Shown piece by piece: positions 8,267 through 17,637 of a stretch of 60,904 nt of DNA (position 1 is its first letter; the number at the start of each line of letters is the position of its first letter). The position numbers were made by a program, and so were the translations under genes. Source of the stretch: Nonomuraea sp. MG754425 (GTDB taxonomy: Bacteria; Actinomycetota; Actinomycetes; Streptosporangiales; Streptosporangiaceae). The notes below the pieces were generated by a model. The model saw only the letters and a list, made by a program, of their open reading frames with translations, did no database searches and was not told where the DNA came from. The stretch is taken from NCBI RefSeq assembly GCF_021699195.1, contig NZ_SSXE01000056.1, positions 1 to 60,904 of the forward strand, written 5' to 3'.

Positions 8267-8829
8267 CAGGCATCGTCCTGTACGGGCCGCCGGCCAGCGG
8301 CAAGAGCACCATCACCCTCGCACTCGCCGAGCTCGATCCGCGGTTCACGCTGGTGCGCAAACTCAAGGCGGGGAACCGGCGCGGCACCGAGTACGACTTC
8401 GTCAGCGTCGAAGAACTCGCCGAACGGCGAGCCGCGGGGCGGCTCCTGGTCGAGTCCCACCGCTATGGCAACACGTACGCCATCGACCGCGACCAGGTCG
8501 ACCAGCTCACCGCCGCCGGCCGGGTGCCGATCGCCCACCTGGGCGACATCTCTGGTATCCGCCGGCTGATGCAGTCAGCCCCATGGCTCGTCGTCCTGCT
8601 CTGGATCCCCCGAGACGTCTGCGAGCATCGCTCCCGAGAGCGCGGGGACCGCGACACCGTTCGCCGCCTCCAGGCATGGGACGAGACCCTAGCCGACCTG
8701 GACGCCAACGGAGACCACCTGTTCGCCTCGCGGCTCCGCACTGACCAGTTCACGCCGGCGGAGATCGCCCGGCAGACCGCCCACACGTTCTTCGAGCAAC
8801 AGGTGATGCCTGTTGGTCACCACGCCTGA
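8263..8829 (+). CDS. Small P-loop nucleotide kinase-like protein
   Basis: A 188-aa protein starting MTGIVLYGPPASGKSTIT with a Walker A at residues 8-15. It contains FTLVRKLKAGNRRGTEYDFVS and YGNTYAIDR, which recall guanylate kinase-like folds, and a lid-like RSRERGDRDTVRR. The ATG overlaps the upstream TGA (ATGA), so it is translated with the HTH/P-loop protein. The substrate is unknown; a phosphotransferase role is inferred. Confidence 0.65.
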   Translation: MTGIVLYGPPASGKSTITLALAELDPRFTLVRKLKAGNRRGTEYDFVSVEELAERRAAGRLLVESHRYGNTYAIDRDQVDQLTAAGRVPIAHLGDISGIRRLMQSAPWLVVLLWIPRDVCEHRSRERGDRDTVRRLQAWDETLADLDANGDHLFASRLRTDQFTPAEIARQTAHTFFEQQVMPVGHHA

Positions 8830-9113
8830 CCGGTCAGGATCCGCATCCACAGCTCCCGGGTGACCTGTGCTCGCATCCACGGGCTTTCCCGCATCTCGTC
8901 GAGGCCCTCGAAGGGGTACTGCCGGATGAACGACAGACCGCCCCCCGAGCAGAGCTCATACACCGGGTACGTGCACATGCACGTGTGCTCGCGCACCCGG
9001 ACCAGAGTCGAACGACCATCGGCCACGGACCAGCGCACCCGGAAGGCCCTGTCATGCGGGGCGACCGCGTGCACACCGTGATAATCGAAGTGCGAGGGCG
9101 GCGGGGGCTTCAC
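8817..9113 (-). CDS. Hypothetical protein
   Basis: A 98-aa protein with a GTG start at 9113 overlapping the TGA of the upstream gene (GTGA). It contains VREHTCMCTYPVYELCSGGGLSFIR and a Trp-rich C terminus. Pairs like this one and its partner are common in actinomycete mobile elements without a known role. Its last 13 bp overlap the end of the convergent kinase gene. Confidence 0.6.
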   Translation of the reverse strand: MKPPPPSHFDYHGVHAVAPHDRAFRVRWSVADGRSTLVRVREHTCMCTYPVYELCSGGGLSFIRQYPFEGLDEMRESPWMRAQVTRELWMRILTGQAW

Positions 9114-9331
9114 GACCTCACCACCATCCGGGACTGCTCCTCCAGCAGCGACACGAGCGTCTCCACGTCGCCCGCGCTCACGGTCTGCTGGAGACCCCTG
9201 AAGATGTCGACGTTCCGGAGCCGCACACCACCGCGCCGAGTCGCGTAGAACACGCCTGCGTCACTGCAGAAGACCGACCAGCCGGGGAACCGAGCACGGA
9301 GCGCATCAAGGTCGTAACCAGTTGCTTCCAT
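9110..9331 (-). CDS. Hypothetical protein
   Basis: A 73-aa protein (MEATGYDLDALRARFPGWSV...) beginning with an ATG at 9331 and coupled to the following gene by a GTGA overlap. It looks like a small soluble alpha/beta domain ending in a helix (VETLVSLLEEQSRMV). It is divergent from the second GntR gene, so both may be controlled from the shared 88-bp gap. No function assigned. Confidence 0.6.
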   Translation of the reverse strand: MEATGYDLDALRARFPGWSVFCSDAGVFYATRRGGVRLRNVDIFRGLQQTVSAGDVETLVSLLEEQSRMVVRS

Positions 9332-9368
9332 ATAAGCAGCGTAGGAGCGAAGCCGAAGCCTGTCTACC

Positions 9369-9416
9369 CCTATAGGTACCGAGGGATAGCTAGGGGTTCC
9401 GATAGATACCTAGAGG
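9369..9416. promoter_or_regulatory. Imperfect inverted repeat between divergent genes
   Basis: CCTATAGGTACC (9369-9380) and GATACCTAGAGG (9405-9416) are inverted copies matching at 10 of 12 positions, in the gap between the divergent genes at 9331 and 9420. Candidate operator for the adjacent GntR protein. The right arm overlaps that gene's ribosome binding site, so binding could block translation as well as transcription. Confidence 0.4.
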
Positions 9417-9419
9417 CGA

Positions 9420-9710
9420 ATGAAGACCCGTCGTGCCCCCTTTCTACCCTTGGAGCTTGTGATTGACTTCGAGCCGGACCGTCCTCGCTGGCAGCAGATC
9501 GCCGACGTGCTCCGCAGCCGTATCACCGCTGGCGAATACCCGCCGAAGTATCTCGTCTCGGAGGTTCGCCTCGTTCAGGAGTTCGGCGTGGCCCGCGACA
9601 CGATCCGCAAGGCCATCCGCCAACTGCGTGAAGAGGGTCTGATCTACACCGTGCCGAACCTCGGCAGCTTCGTCAGCCCGCCGGCCAACACCGAACCTGC
9701 CGGAAGCTGA
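9420..9710 (+). CDS. Small GntR-family regulator
   Basis: A 96-aa protein that is little more than a GntR winged helix: PRWQQIADVLRSRITAGEY through REEGLIYTVPNLGSFVSPP (about 20-90). No effector-binding domain, so DNA binding may not depend on a ligand. The start ATG at 9420 has an AGAGG site only 3 bp upstream. The Nudix gene begins 35 bp after its stop, likely in the same transcript. Confidence 0.78.
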   Translation: MKTRRAPFLPLELVIDFEPDRPRWQQIADVLRSRITAGEYPPKYLVSEVRLVQEFGVARDTIRKAIRQLREEGLIYTVPNLGSFVSPPANTEPAGS

Positions 9711-9744
9711 ACGCCGCCGTCTTCCCTTAATAGGCTTACGTAGC

Positions 9745-10218
9745 GTGAGCAGACGGATCGACTTCCACGACGACCTGAACGCGCCTGAGCCCAATAGCCT
9801 GGTGCCATCCGTCAACGTCGTCGTCACCAACGAGGCCGGCGACGTTCTCCTGATCCGCCGTACCGACAACGGCCACTGGGCCCTGCCCGGAGGGGCGATC
9901 GACCTGGGCGAGTCCATCCCCGCGGCTGCGGTACGGGAGACGAGAGAGGAGACGGGGATCATGTGCGAGATCACCGGCATTGTGGGCACCTACAGCGACC
10001 CCAAGCACGTCATCCTCTACACCAGCAACGGCGAGGTTCGACAGGAGTTCTCCATCGTGCTCACCGCCCGCGCCGTCAGCGGCGAGTTGACTCCGAGCGC
10101 TGAGTCTTCGGAGGTGCGTTGGGTGCCGAGGGGTGCGCTCGACGACTACGACATGCACCGGTCGATGCGCATGAGAATCAGCCACTTCCTCCAGGGCAAC
10201 TGTCCCCACATCGGCTGA
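9745..10218 (+). CDS. Nudix hydrolase
   Basis: A 157-residue protein with a complete Nudix box: GGAIDLGESIPAAAVRETRE followed by ETGI (GX5EX7REUXEEXGU), about residues 50-72. Nudix enzymes cleave nucleoside diphosphates linked to another group; the substrate here cannot be predicted. GTG start at 9745. Nudix genes are frequent in AICEs beside the regulator genes, where they may affect activation. Confidence 0.88.
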   Translation: MSRRIDFHDDLNAPEPNSLVPSVNVVVTNEAGDVLLIRRTDNGHWALPGGAIDLGESIPAAAVRETREETGIMCEITGIVGTYSDPKHVILYTSNGEVRQEFSIVLTARAVSGELTPSAESSEVRWVPRGALDDYDMHRSMRMRISHFLQGNCPHIG

Positions 10219-10493
10219 GTCGGTCCGACAAAGCGGCGAGGCAGCCAGCACCGCCCGATACCGCTGCTCAACCACGGACATATCCACCGAGGCCAATCCC
10301 GGCTTCCCGACGCACGACGCTGCTACGACGCACGCCAGACTGGCCGACGACAGCACCTGTCGCCCATCTCCTGGGACTCATCCGTCAAGCATGTCCCGGG
10401 ACAGCACACACACCTTGCGGGGCCGATGGATGAGAACTTTCTCCACGACTTTAAAGGCGGCCCGCTGCGCGGCCCGCCGGCGCGCGAGCGGTC

Positions 10494-10534
10494 TGCGTGC
10501 CCGGCTGCGGCTCTTCGGCCGGTCCGGGCACGCA
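10494..10534. other. Long hairpin downstream of the Nudix gene
   Basis: TGCGTGCCCGG (10494-10504) pairs perfectly with CCGGGCACGCA (10524-10534) around a 19-nt loop. It lies 275 bp after the Nudix stop in very GC-rich DNA. It could be a terminator, or a single-strand origin of the rolling-circle element. Confidence 0.45.
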
Positions 10535-10570
10535 CCGCCCACGCACCCAAGAGGCCAGGAGAAGCCACCA

Positions 10571-10918
10571 ATGAAGGCCGTGACGATCGCTCACTTCGGT
10601 TCTGGCCATAGGTCGTTGGGGCGATCGGCTGCCGCGCGGCTTCCGCTCCTCGGGCCTGGCGGCCCTGCGGTGCGGGTCCGCTTGCCATCGAATGAGATCA
10701 TGGTGCTTGCCTGGTGGCTATGCTCTAGTCCGTCGGTCGGGTATCGAGATGCGGCATTCTGCTTCCGCTGTCATGGGCAAATGCAACCAAGTCCAAGTTT
10801 AGGTGAAGGAAACGGCCGATGGGTGGGCTCTCCCGCGGAAGCAGCCCGTCTGACTCGATTCGGAAAACTGGTTCGCATCCACCTCGTGTGGCGCGCTTCG
10901 GAATGCTCTGCGGACTGA
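10571..10918 (+). CDS. Possible small protein, doubtful
   Basis: An ATG at 10571 (MKAVTIAHFGSGHRSLGRSA) is preceded by AGGAG at a good distance, and the frame stays open for 115 codons. The composition past residue 45 looks less like a real protein, and I recognise no family. It is listed because this is otherwise a long empty stretch at the right end of the integrative element. Confidence 0.25.
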   Translation: MKAVTIAHFGSGHRSLGRSAAARLPLLGPGGPAVRVRLPSNEIMVLAWWLCSSPSVGYRDAAFCFRCHGQMQPSPSLGEGNGRWVGSPAEAARLTRFGKLVRIHLVWRASECSAD

Positions 10919-11364
10919 CAAGCTCGCAGGCGCGCCAGAACTCCATAATGAGGGAACGGCTTCCGCTCAGATGACGCACGGCACTCCTTGCTGGACCGGC
11001 AAGAGTCCGGGACACAGGAGCTGTGACGGCCGTTAACCCGGAGCTGATCTCAGATTAGCCGCGGTTGGCCAGACTTGAGGCGGTGAAATCGTTACGAAGA
11101 GCCGCCTTGCACGTGAGCTCCAGCCCTGCTGTAACGCGGCGCGGATGCATCGCGATATACCTTGCTCGGCACCATGCCGTACTGGCTAAATAGAGTTCTC
11201 ATCTTCTTCGCCACCATACGCTGTGAGAAGGTTACGGAGAGTCGCACGCATACTTCGAAGGCTTCCGAACTGATCTACGGGGCCGCCGCCATATTCTGCG
11301 TGACTCGACCGGAAGGATTGCGAAATAACGTGAAGCACGGGGCCAGGGCTAAGGGGAGGCGTAC
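10919..11364. other. Gap upstream of the defence operon
   Basis: I see no convincing gene in these 446 bases. Base composition falls after about 11050, as expected for a promoter region. It must hold the promoter of the downstream operon; the ribosome binding site AAGGGGAGG ends just before the GTG at 11365. No direct repeat marking the right end of the AICE was found. Confidence 0.4.
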
Positions 11365-14300
11365 GTGGCGGGGGTAAGGCTGGAGGACCTGACGCCCGGC
11401 ACCGTTGTGGGCGGAGTGACGAACGGCAACGTCACCGTGGTAGCGGCCAAGTGGTACGGCAACAACGCCGTCATGTTCACTTACCGTGCTGAGGACGGCA
11501 GCGTCGCTGACCAGCTCCTCTATCGCGACTCGGAGGCCCACCTCACCATCTGGACTGCATCGGCGGCCTACAGCTTCAACGGCGATGGCATGCTTTTCAA
11601 GCTGGCCGCCGAGGCCCTCCGCATCCGCATGGCCGCCCGCTTCGACCCCATGCTCGCGGTCACGACCAGTGACCTGGAGCCACTGCCGCACCAGATCCAG
11701 GCCGTCTACGGCGAGCTCCTTGACCGCAGCCCGCTGCGCTTTGTCCTGGCCGACGACCCAGGCGCGGGCAAGACCATCATGGCCGGCCTCTACATCAAAG
11801 AGCTCATGCTCCGCAGTGACCTGGAGCGCTGCCTGATCGTCGCCCCAGGCGGCCTCGTCGACCAGTGGCAGGAAGAGCTCCTCGACAAGTTTGGCCTCCG
11901 TTTCGACGTGCTCACCCGTGACCTGATCAACGCGCAGCTCGACCAGACCGCCTTCGAGAAATACCCGCTCCTCATCGCACGGATGGACCAGCTCTCCCGC
12001 TCCGAGGAGCTCCAGGACCAGCTCAAGCAGTCCGACTATGACCTGGTCGTGGTCGACGAGGCCCATCGCATGTCCGCCAGTTACTTCGGCGATGAACTGA
12101 AGAAGACCAAGCGCTACCAGCTCGGGGAGATCCTCGGCAAGCACACCCGGCACTTGCTGTTGATGACCGCGACCCCGCACGCAGGCAGCGAGGCCAACTT
12201 CCAGCTTTTTATGGGCCTGCTCGACTCCGACCGGTTCGAGGGCAAGTACCGCGAGGGTGTCAGCTCCACCGACACCGACGGTCTCATGCGGCGCATGGTC
12301 AAGGAAGACCTGCTCACCTTCGAGGGCAAGCCGCTCTTCCCCGAGCGACGCGCATACACTGTCCCCTACTTGCTCTCTGACGCCGAGCGCGAGCTGTACG
12401 AGGTCGTGACCGAGTACGTCCGCGATCAAATGGGCAAGGCGCAAGCCATGGCAGATGGCAAACGCGGCAACACCGTCGGCTTCGCCCTCACAGTCCTCCA
12501 GCGGCGCCTGGCCTCCAGCCCGGAGGCGATCCTCCAGTCGCTCATCCGCCGTCATAAGCGTCTGCAACTCCTGCGCCAGGAGATGCTCACCGGCCGCAGT
12601 CCGATGGAGGCCACGCTCCGAGACCGGCTTGCCGCGATGCTCGGCAAAGACCCGTCCGAATACGACGCAACCCTGGATGACCTGCCCAGTGTAGAACTCG
12701 AAGAGCTGGAGAACGACGTCGTCGACGCCGCGACTGCCGCGCAGACCCTCGCCGAACTCGACAAGGAAATTCTGATCCTCGCCGATCTCGTCGAGATCGC
12801 CCGTCGGGTACGGCACAGCGGCACCGACAAGAAGTGGATCGAGCTCCGTGAACTGCTGCTCAGCCATCCCATGGTCCGCGACGCTGACGGCAGCCCGCGC
12901 AAGCTGATCATCTTCACGGAGCACAAGGACACCCTGCAGTACCTTCGTGATCGGATCAGCGGTCTTCTCGGCAGCGAAGAGGCGGTCGTCACCATCCACG
13001 GCGGTGTCTCCCGCGACAATCGCCGGAAGATTAAGGAGCTGTTCACCCAGGACAAGGACTGCCGCATCCTGATCGCCACTGATGCGGCTGGCGAAGGTCT
13101 CAACCTTCAGCGCGCCAACCTCATGGTGAACTACGACCTTCCGTGGAACCCCAACCGGATCGAGCAGCGTTTCGGCCGCATCCACCGTATCGGCCAGACT
13201 GAGGTCTGCCATCTGTGGAATCTGGTCGCCGAGGACACGCGCGAGGGCGCGGTGTTCATGCGCCTCCTGGGCAAGATCGAGGAACAGCGGAAGGCTTACA
13301 AGGGCAAGGTCTTCGACGTCCTCGGTGAGGCGTTCCAGGACCGGCCCCTCCGCGCACTACTCATGGAGGCTATCCAGTACGGCGACCAGCCCGAGGTACG
13401 CAACCGGCTCAACGAAGTCATCGACTCCTCGGTCGGCGACGGTCTGGAAAAATTGCTGGTCGAGCGGGCCCTGGCGCACCAAAAGCTTGCTGAGGCCGAC
13501 GTCGCCGAATGGCGGCTGCGCATGGAGGAGGCCAAGGCCCGCCGCCTCCAACCGCACTACATCAAGGCATTCTTCCTTACTGCCTTCAAGCTGCTCGGGG
13601 GCCGGATCGCCGAACGTGAGCCAGGCCGGTACGAGATCACCCACGTTCCGGCCGACGTCCGCCACTACGAGCACCTCATCAAGATTGGTGCGCCGGTGGT
13701 TCACCGCTATGAGCGGGTCACCTTCGACAGGTCCCTTGCCCGTCAGGCCGGCGCGCCCCAAGCAGCGCTGCTCGCCCCGGGGCACCCTTTGCTCGACGCG
13801 GTAGTCTCGCTGATCGTCGATCGGTACGGCTCGCAGCTCAAGCAGGGCGTTACCCTTGTCAACCGACGCGACGTAGGTGAGGAGCCACGGTTGCTCGTCG
13901 CAGTCGCTCAGGAGATCGCCGACGGGCATGAAAGGCCGCGGATCATCAGCAAACGCTTCGACTTCGTCGAGATCGGCCGTTTCGAAGCCCGCATGGCCGG
14001 AGCAGCCCCCTATCTCGACTACGCGTCGGCGACCGAGGAGGAATGCACCCTGGTCCAGCCCATCCTGGGAGAGTCCTGGCTGGCCAGTGGTGTCGAGGAC
14101 ATCGCCATCGGCTGGGCTGTGCAAAACGGCCTGAGCGCACACATCGCCGACCTGCAAGGGCGCGTCACCCGTGAGGCCGAGCGAACCCGGCGCTTGGTAC
14201 GGCAGCGCCTCCTTCAGGAAATCAATTACTGGGACTCGCGCCATGCAGACCTCCTCGACGCAGAGCAGTCCGGCAAGTCTGTCAAGATGAAATCCGAGTT

Positions 14301-14871
14301 CGCCGACCGCCAGGCCCGGAACCTGGAACAGCGGATGGAACGGCGCATGGTCGAACTCGACCGCGACGCCCGCCTCCAAGTTCGACCGCCTCGGGTCGGC
14401 GGAGCCGCTCTGGTGATCCCTCAGGGACTGCTCGACCGGTTGGCCGGGCTCCGCAACCAGCCGCCGGAGGCGTACGCGCGGGAGACCGAGACCGTGGAAC
14501 GCCGCGCGGTCGACCGGGTGCTGCAAGAGGAGCGGAAGCTCGGCCGGATCCCGGAGGAGATGGCCCATAATAATCCCGGGTACGACATCCGGTCGCGTAC
14601 CGTGGATGACCACTGGGTGTTCATTGAGGTCAAGGGCCGGGTCGCCGGAGCAGACGGCTTCCACGTCACCCGGACCGAGGTCCTTACCGGCAAGAATTCA
14701 GGGCAGAATTTCCGGCTGGCGCTGGTAAGCGTCCATCCGGACGGGCCTGAAAACGACGATGTCCGATATGTCGTTGACCCCTTCAAGAACGTAGATTTCG
14801 GGAAGTTCGACGCCACCGAGCTCGGTGGTGACTGGAAGAAGACGTGGAAGCGAGGAGGAGCCCCGATATGA
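11365..14871 (+). CDS. SNF2-type helicase with C-terminal DUF3883 (DrmD-like)
   Basis: An 1168-residue helicase/translocase of a probable anti-phage operon. Walker A reads LADDPGAGKTI (129-137, second G of the usual DxGxGKT kept), motif II DEAH (231-234), motif III LLLMTATPHAGSEAN, and motif VI EQRFGRIHRIGQ (about 598-610). The C-terminal about 90 residues hold HWVFIEVKG, the IEVKG core of DUF3883, a domain with a PD-(D/E)xK-like look. The architecture resembles the DrmD helicase of class 1 DISARM and RapA-like helicases. GTG start with a good upstream site. Its stop overlaps the next gene's ATG (ATGA), so helicase and methylase are made together. Confidence 0.87.
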   Translation: MAGVRLEDLTPGTVVGGVTNGNVTVVAAKWYGNNAVMFTYRAEDGSVADQLLYRDSEAHLTIWTASAAYSFNGDGMLFKLAAEALRIRMAARFDPMLAVTTSDLEPLPHQIQAVYGELLDRSPLRFVLADDPGAGKTIMAGLYIKELMLRSDLERCLIVAPGGLVDQWQEELLDKFGLRFDVLTRDLINAQLDQTAFEKYPLLIARMDQLSRSEELQDQLKQSDYDLVVVDEAHRMSASYFGDELKKTKRYQLGEILGKHTRHLLLMTATPHAGSEANFQLFMGLLDSDRFEGKYREGVSSTDTDGLMRRMVKEDLLTFEGKPLFPERRAYTVPYLLSDAERELYEVVTEYVRDQMGKAQAMADGKRGNTVGFALTVLQRRLASSPEAILQSLIRRHKRLQLLRQEMLTGRSPMEATLRDRLAAMLGKDPSEYDATLDDLPSVELEELENDVVDAATAAQTLAELDKEILILADLVEIARRVRHSGTDKKWIELRELLLSHPMVRDADGSPRKLIIFTEHKDTLQYLRDRISGLLGSEEAVVTIHGGVSRDNRRKIKELFTQDKDCRILIATDAAGEGLNLQRANLMVNYDLPWNPNRIEQRFGRIHRIGQTEVCHLWNLVAEDTREGAVFMRLLGKIEEQRKAYKGKVFDVLGEAFQDRPLRALLMEAIQYGDQPEVRNRLNEVIDSSVGDGLEKLLVERALAHQKLAEADVAEWRLRMEEAKARRLQPHYIKAFFLTAFKLLGGRIAEREPGRYEITHVPADVRHYEHLIKIGAPVVHRYERVTFDRSLARQAGAPQAALLAPGHPLLDAVVSLIVDRYGSQLKQGVTLVNRRDVGEEPRLLVAVAQEIADGHERPRIISKRFDFVEIGRFEARMAGAAPYLDYASATEEECTLVQPILGESWLASGVEDIAIGWAVQNGLSAHIADLQGRVTREAERTRRLVRQRLLQEINYWDSRHADLLDAEQSGKSVKMKSEFADRQARNLEQRMERRMVELDRDARLQVRPPRVGGAALVIPQGLLDRLAGLRNQPPEAYARETETVERRAVDRVLQEERKLGRIPEEMAHNNPGYDIRSRTVDDHWVFIEVKGRVAGADGFHVTRTEVLTGKNSGQNFRLALVSVHPDGPENDDVRYVVDPFKNVDFGKFDATELGGDWKKTWKRGGAPI

Positions 14872-17615
14872 GCCAGGGAATCAACAGTAGATACCGGCGC
14901 AAGCTGATTGATGTGACGCTGCCTCTGACCCAGATCAGCTATGCGAGCATCGCGTACAAGGAGCGCAAGGTCGGCACCCTAAAGAACCTGCACAAGTGGT
15001 TCGCCCCGATGCCGACGCCCGCACTGCGTGCACTGATTTTTGCGTCTCTTGTTGATGATCCAGGGCCGGGCAAGGAACGTGATGACCTGATCGAGTTCAT
15101 CAAGGAACTGGTACCGACCGATGGGACTGCCCCTCCAGATGACGTGCTGCGCAAAGCACAGGGCCTGATCACAGCATCGAACCCAGAGTTGCCGACTGTC
15201 ATCGATCCGTTCGCCGGTGGCGGCTCAACTATTGTGGAGGCGCTCCGGCTTGGACTTCCAGCGGTGAGTTCCGACTTGAATCCAGTCGCAGCACTTGTGA
15301 CCCGTGTCCTGGGCGAACTCTTGCCCCCCATATCTCTTAGGGCCGCTGTTTCCACAAGCAACAACGCTGCTCGGATGCGCGACCTTCCTTATGACGGAGT
15401 CGCTGACGATCTCCGCCATTATGGAGCCATTGCGCAGGAGAAAGTCAAGGAGCGGATCGGCCACTACTATCCCGTTCCTTCCGGCGGTGAGCCTGTGGCT
15501 TGGCTCTGGGCCAGAACCGCGCCCTGCACGAACCCCATGTGTGCAATCCGCGTTCCATTGTTCGGATCGCCGTGGTTGAGCAAGCAAAAGGGCAGAGAAG
15601 CGACAATCGAACCGATTGTTGACGGAGATGAGGTCCAGTTCATCGTCCATCAGGGCAAGAACGGGCCAGCCAAGGCAACCAAAAGCAGCGGGCGCGCTCA
15701 GTTTGTCTGCCCGAAGTGCTCTACTCCACTGGGAGAGAAAGAACTCCGGGCCATGGGTATGGCAGGGGAACTCGGACTGCAGCTCATGGCATACTGCATG
15801 GATACGAGATCAGGTCGGACTTTCATCAGCCCATCCAAAGAGCTTCAGCAGGTTGTGGAAGTTGAGGTTCCGGACGACCTCGATGAGCTTGAACTTGTCG
15901 GAAACACGAAGAATGTCCGCCACCAGCTGTATGGTATGGGTCGGCACATTGATCTCTACACGCCTCGGCAGTTGGCCGTACTCGCAGCGTTCGCTGATGA
16001 GATTGCCGAGATCTACGGTCAGATCGTTGAGGACGGTGCCAGCCGAGAGCAAGCACGTACCATAACTACTTTGCTTGGTATATGTGTTAGCAAAATGGCC
16101 CAGGGAAACTCCAGTCTGGTTCGATGGCGTACGCGTCTCGGTCCTTCTAAGCCTGAACCCGGATTCGGCACACAGGCGATGCCGTTTCTCTGGGACTTTG
16201 CGGAGGCTTACCCCTTCGGGGAGTCCGTTGGCAGCTGGTCTGCACAGCTCACCTCGGTCATCGGAGTACTAAAATCACTTCCGTTCGGTGTGGAGCCGGG
16301 CCGGGTTGTCCAGATTGATGCACGTCGTGCGGGCGACCTCGTCGAGCCCGGTACGGCGCTCATTGTGACCGATCCGCCATACTTTGGTCAGATAAATTAT
16401 GCGGATCTCAGCGACTACTTCTACCTGTGGCTCCGTCGGGCCTTGAACGGCGTTCACAGCGATCTATTTGGAACGATCGCAACCCCAAAAAGCGCGGAGC
16501 TCGTGGCGAATCCATTCCGCCATGGCGGTAGCAAGGAGGCCGCGCAACAGTACTTCATTGAGGGATTCACCGAAGTCTTCACCTCTCTCCAGAAGGCATC
16601 GCGGGCAGACTTGCCCATTGTTGTCGCATACGCGGCCAAGCAGGATGACGAAGAGGGGCGAGGTGCGGTGTCTTCAGCGTGGGTTTCCATGTTGCAGGCG
16701 GTGCTGGCCTCCGGACTCGGTGTGGTGGGAACGATGCCTATCGAGTCCACGATGAGCACCCGTCAGGTCAGCCAAGGGACCAATGCGCTTGCCTCCTATA
16801 TCATCCTGATCTGTCGACCGCGACAGGCCACGGAAATCGCCGACAAGTCGGCCTTTCTCTTCCAGCTCCAAGAGAAGCTCCCCGAGGCGATCGAGGCACT
16901 CCGTAAAGGTGGCGTCTCGCCGCTGGACATGGGGCAAGCAGCGATCGGCCCTGGCATGCGGATCTTCTCGGACTACAAGGAGGTTCTACAGCCCGAGGGA
17001 CGGTCGATGACCGTGCGCGAGGCACTGATTGAGATCGACAAAGCCGCCACCGCGATCATCGATGGCGAGGAGGCCGAGTTCGATGCGCCTACGAGATTCG
17101 CGCTGAAGTGGTTCCGCCAGTTCGCGTTCGACCGCGGCGCGTATGGGGATGCCGACGTTGTGCTCCGCCAGACCGGCACCGCAATCCGCGACCTCGTCGA
17201 GGCGGGAATCGTCAGCAACACCCCCCGGTCCACGGTCTGCCTGCTCGACTTCGACGACCTGCCAGCGAACTACGATCCAGTCAAGGACGATCGGATCTCA
17301 CACTGGGAGGTCGCGATGCACCTGGCCAAGCGCTTCAATGAGCAGGGTATTGACGGCGCGGCCCGCCTGGTTGCCGGGGTACGAAGCCGTACGGACACCG
17401 CGATCAGCCTCGACCGGGTTAATCGGCTCGTCCATCGGCTCTTCAAGATTTCCGACCGGAAGTACCAGAAGACAGCCGCGATGTTCAACGAGCTCGGCAC
17501 CGCTTGGCCGGACATTATGACGGCTGCCCAAAATGTCACACCAGAGCGTTACGTTACGCCTGAGATCGATAATCTCTTCTCCTCCTTCGATGAGGAGGCC
17601 GACGACGATGAGTGA
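14868..17615 (+). CDS. DUF1156 adenine-specific DNA methylase with zinc ribbon
   Basis: A 915-residue N6-adenine (or N4-cytosine) methyltransferase. The N-terminal DUF1156 segment (about 8-60) contains KNLHKWFAPMPTPALRALIF. The SAM-binding motif I is VIDPFAGGGSTIVEALRLG (Asp 113) and the catalytic motif IV is VTDPPYFGQINYADL (DPPY from 502). A zinc ribbon lies between them (CTNPMC about 221, CPKC about 282). Start ATG 14868 overlaps the helicase stop and has GGAGGAG upstream; an in-frame ATG at 14844 lies inside the helicase gene. Methylation would mark host DNA so the partners spare it. Confidence 0.88.
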   Translation: MSQGINSRYRRKLIDVTLPLTQISYASIAYKERKVGTLKNLHKWFAPMPTPALRALIFASLVDDPGPGKERDDLIEFIKELVPTDGTAPPDDVLRKAQGLITASNPELPTVIDPFAGGGSTIVEALRLGLPAVSSDLNPVAALVTRVLGELLPPISLRAAVSTSNNAARMRDLPYDGVADDLRHYGAIAQEKVKERIGHYYPVPSGGEPVAWLWARTAPCTNPMCAIRVPLFGSPWLSKQKGREATIEPIVDGDEVQFIVHQGKNGPAKATKSSGRAQFVCPKCSTPLGEKELRAMGMAGELGLQLMAYCMDTRSGRTFISPSKELQQVVEVEVPDDLDELELVGNTKNVRHQLYGMGRHIDLYTPRQLAVLAAFADEIAEIYGQIVEDGASREQARTITTLLGICVSKMAQGNSSLVRWRTRLGPSKPEPGFGTQAMPFLWDFAEAYPFGESVGSWSAQLTSVIGVLKSLPFGVEPGRVVQIDARRAGDLVEPGTALIVTDPPYFGQINYADLSDYFYLWLRRALNGVHSDLFGTIATPKSAELVANPFRHGGSKEAAQQYFIEGFTEVFTSLQKASRADLPIVVAYAAKQDDEEGRGAVSSAWVSMLQAVLASGLGVVGTMPIESTMSTRQVSQGTNALASYIILICRPRQATEIADKSAFLFQLQEKLPEAIEALRKGGVSPLDMGQAAIGPGMRIFSDYKEVLQPEGRSMTVREALIEIDKAATAIIDGEEAEFDAPTRFALKWFRQFAFDRGAYGDADVVLRQTGTAIRDLVEAGIVSNTPRSTVCLLDFDDLPANYDPVKDDRISHWEVAMHLAKRFNEQGIDGAARLVAGVRSRTDTAISLDRVNRLVHRLFKISDRKYQKTAAMFNELGTAWPDIMTAAQNVTPERYVTPEIDNLFSSFDEEADDDE

Positions 17616-17637
17616 CGAGTGACGACTGACCGGGTGG

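Noticed and set aside
11275..13212. A 645-codon leftward frame opposite the helicase
   Set aside because: Antisense of the helicase gene, with no start site or domain of its own.
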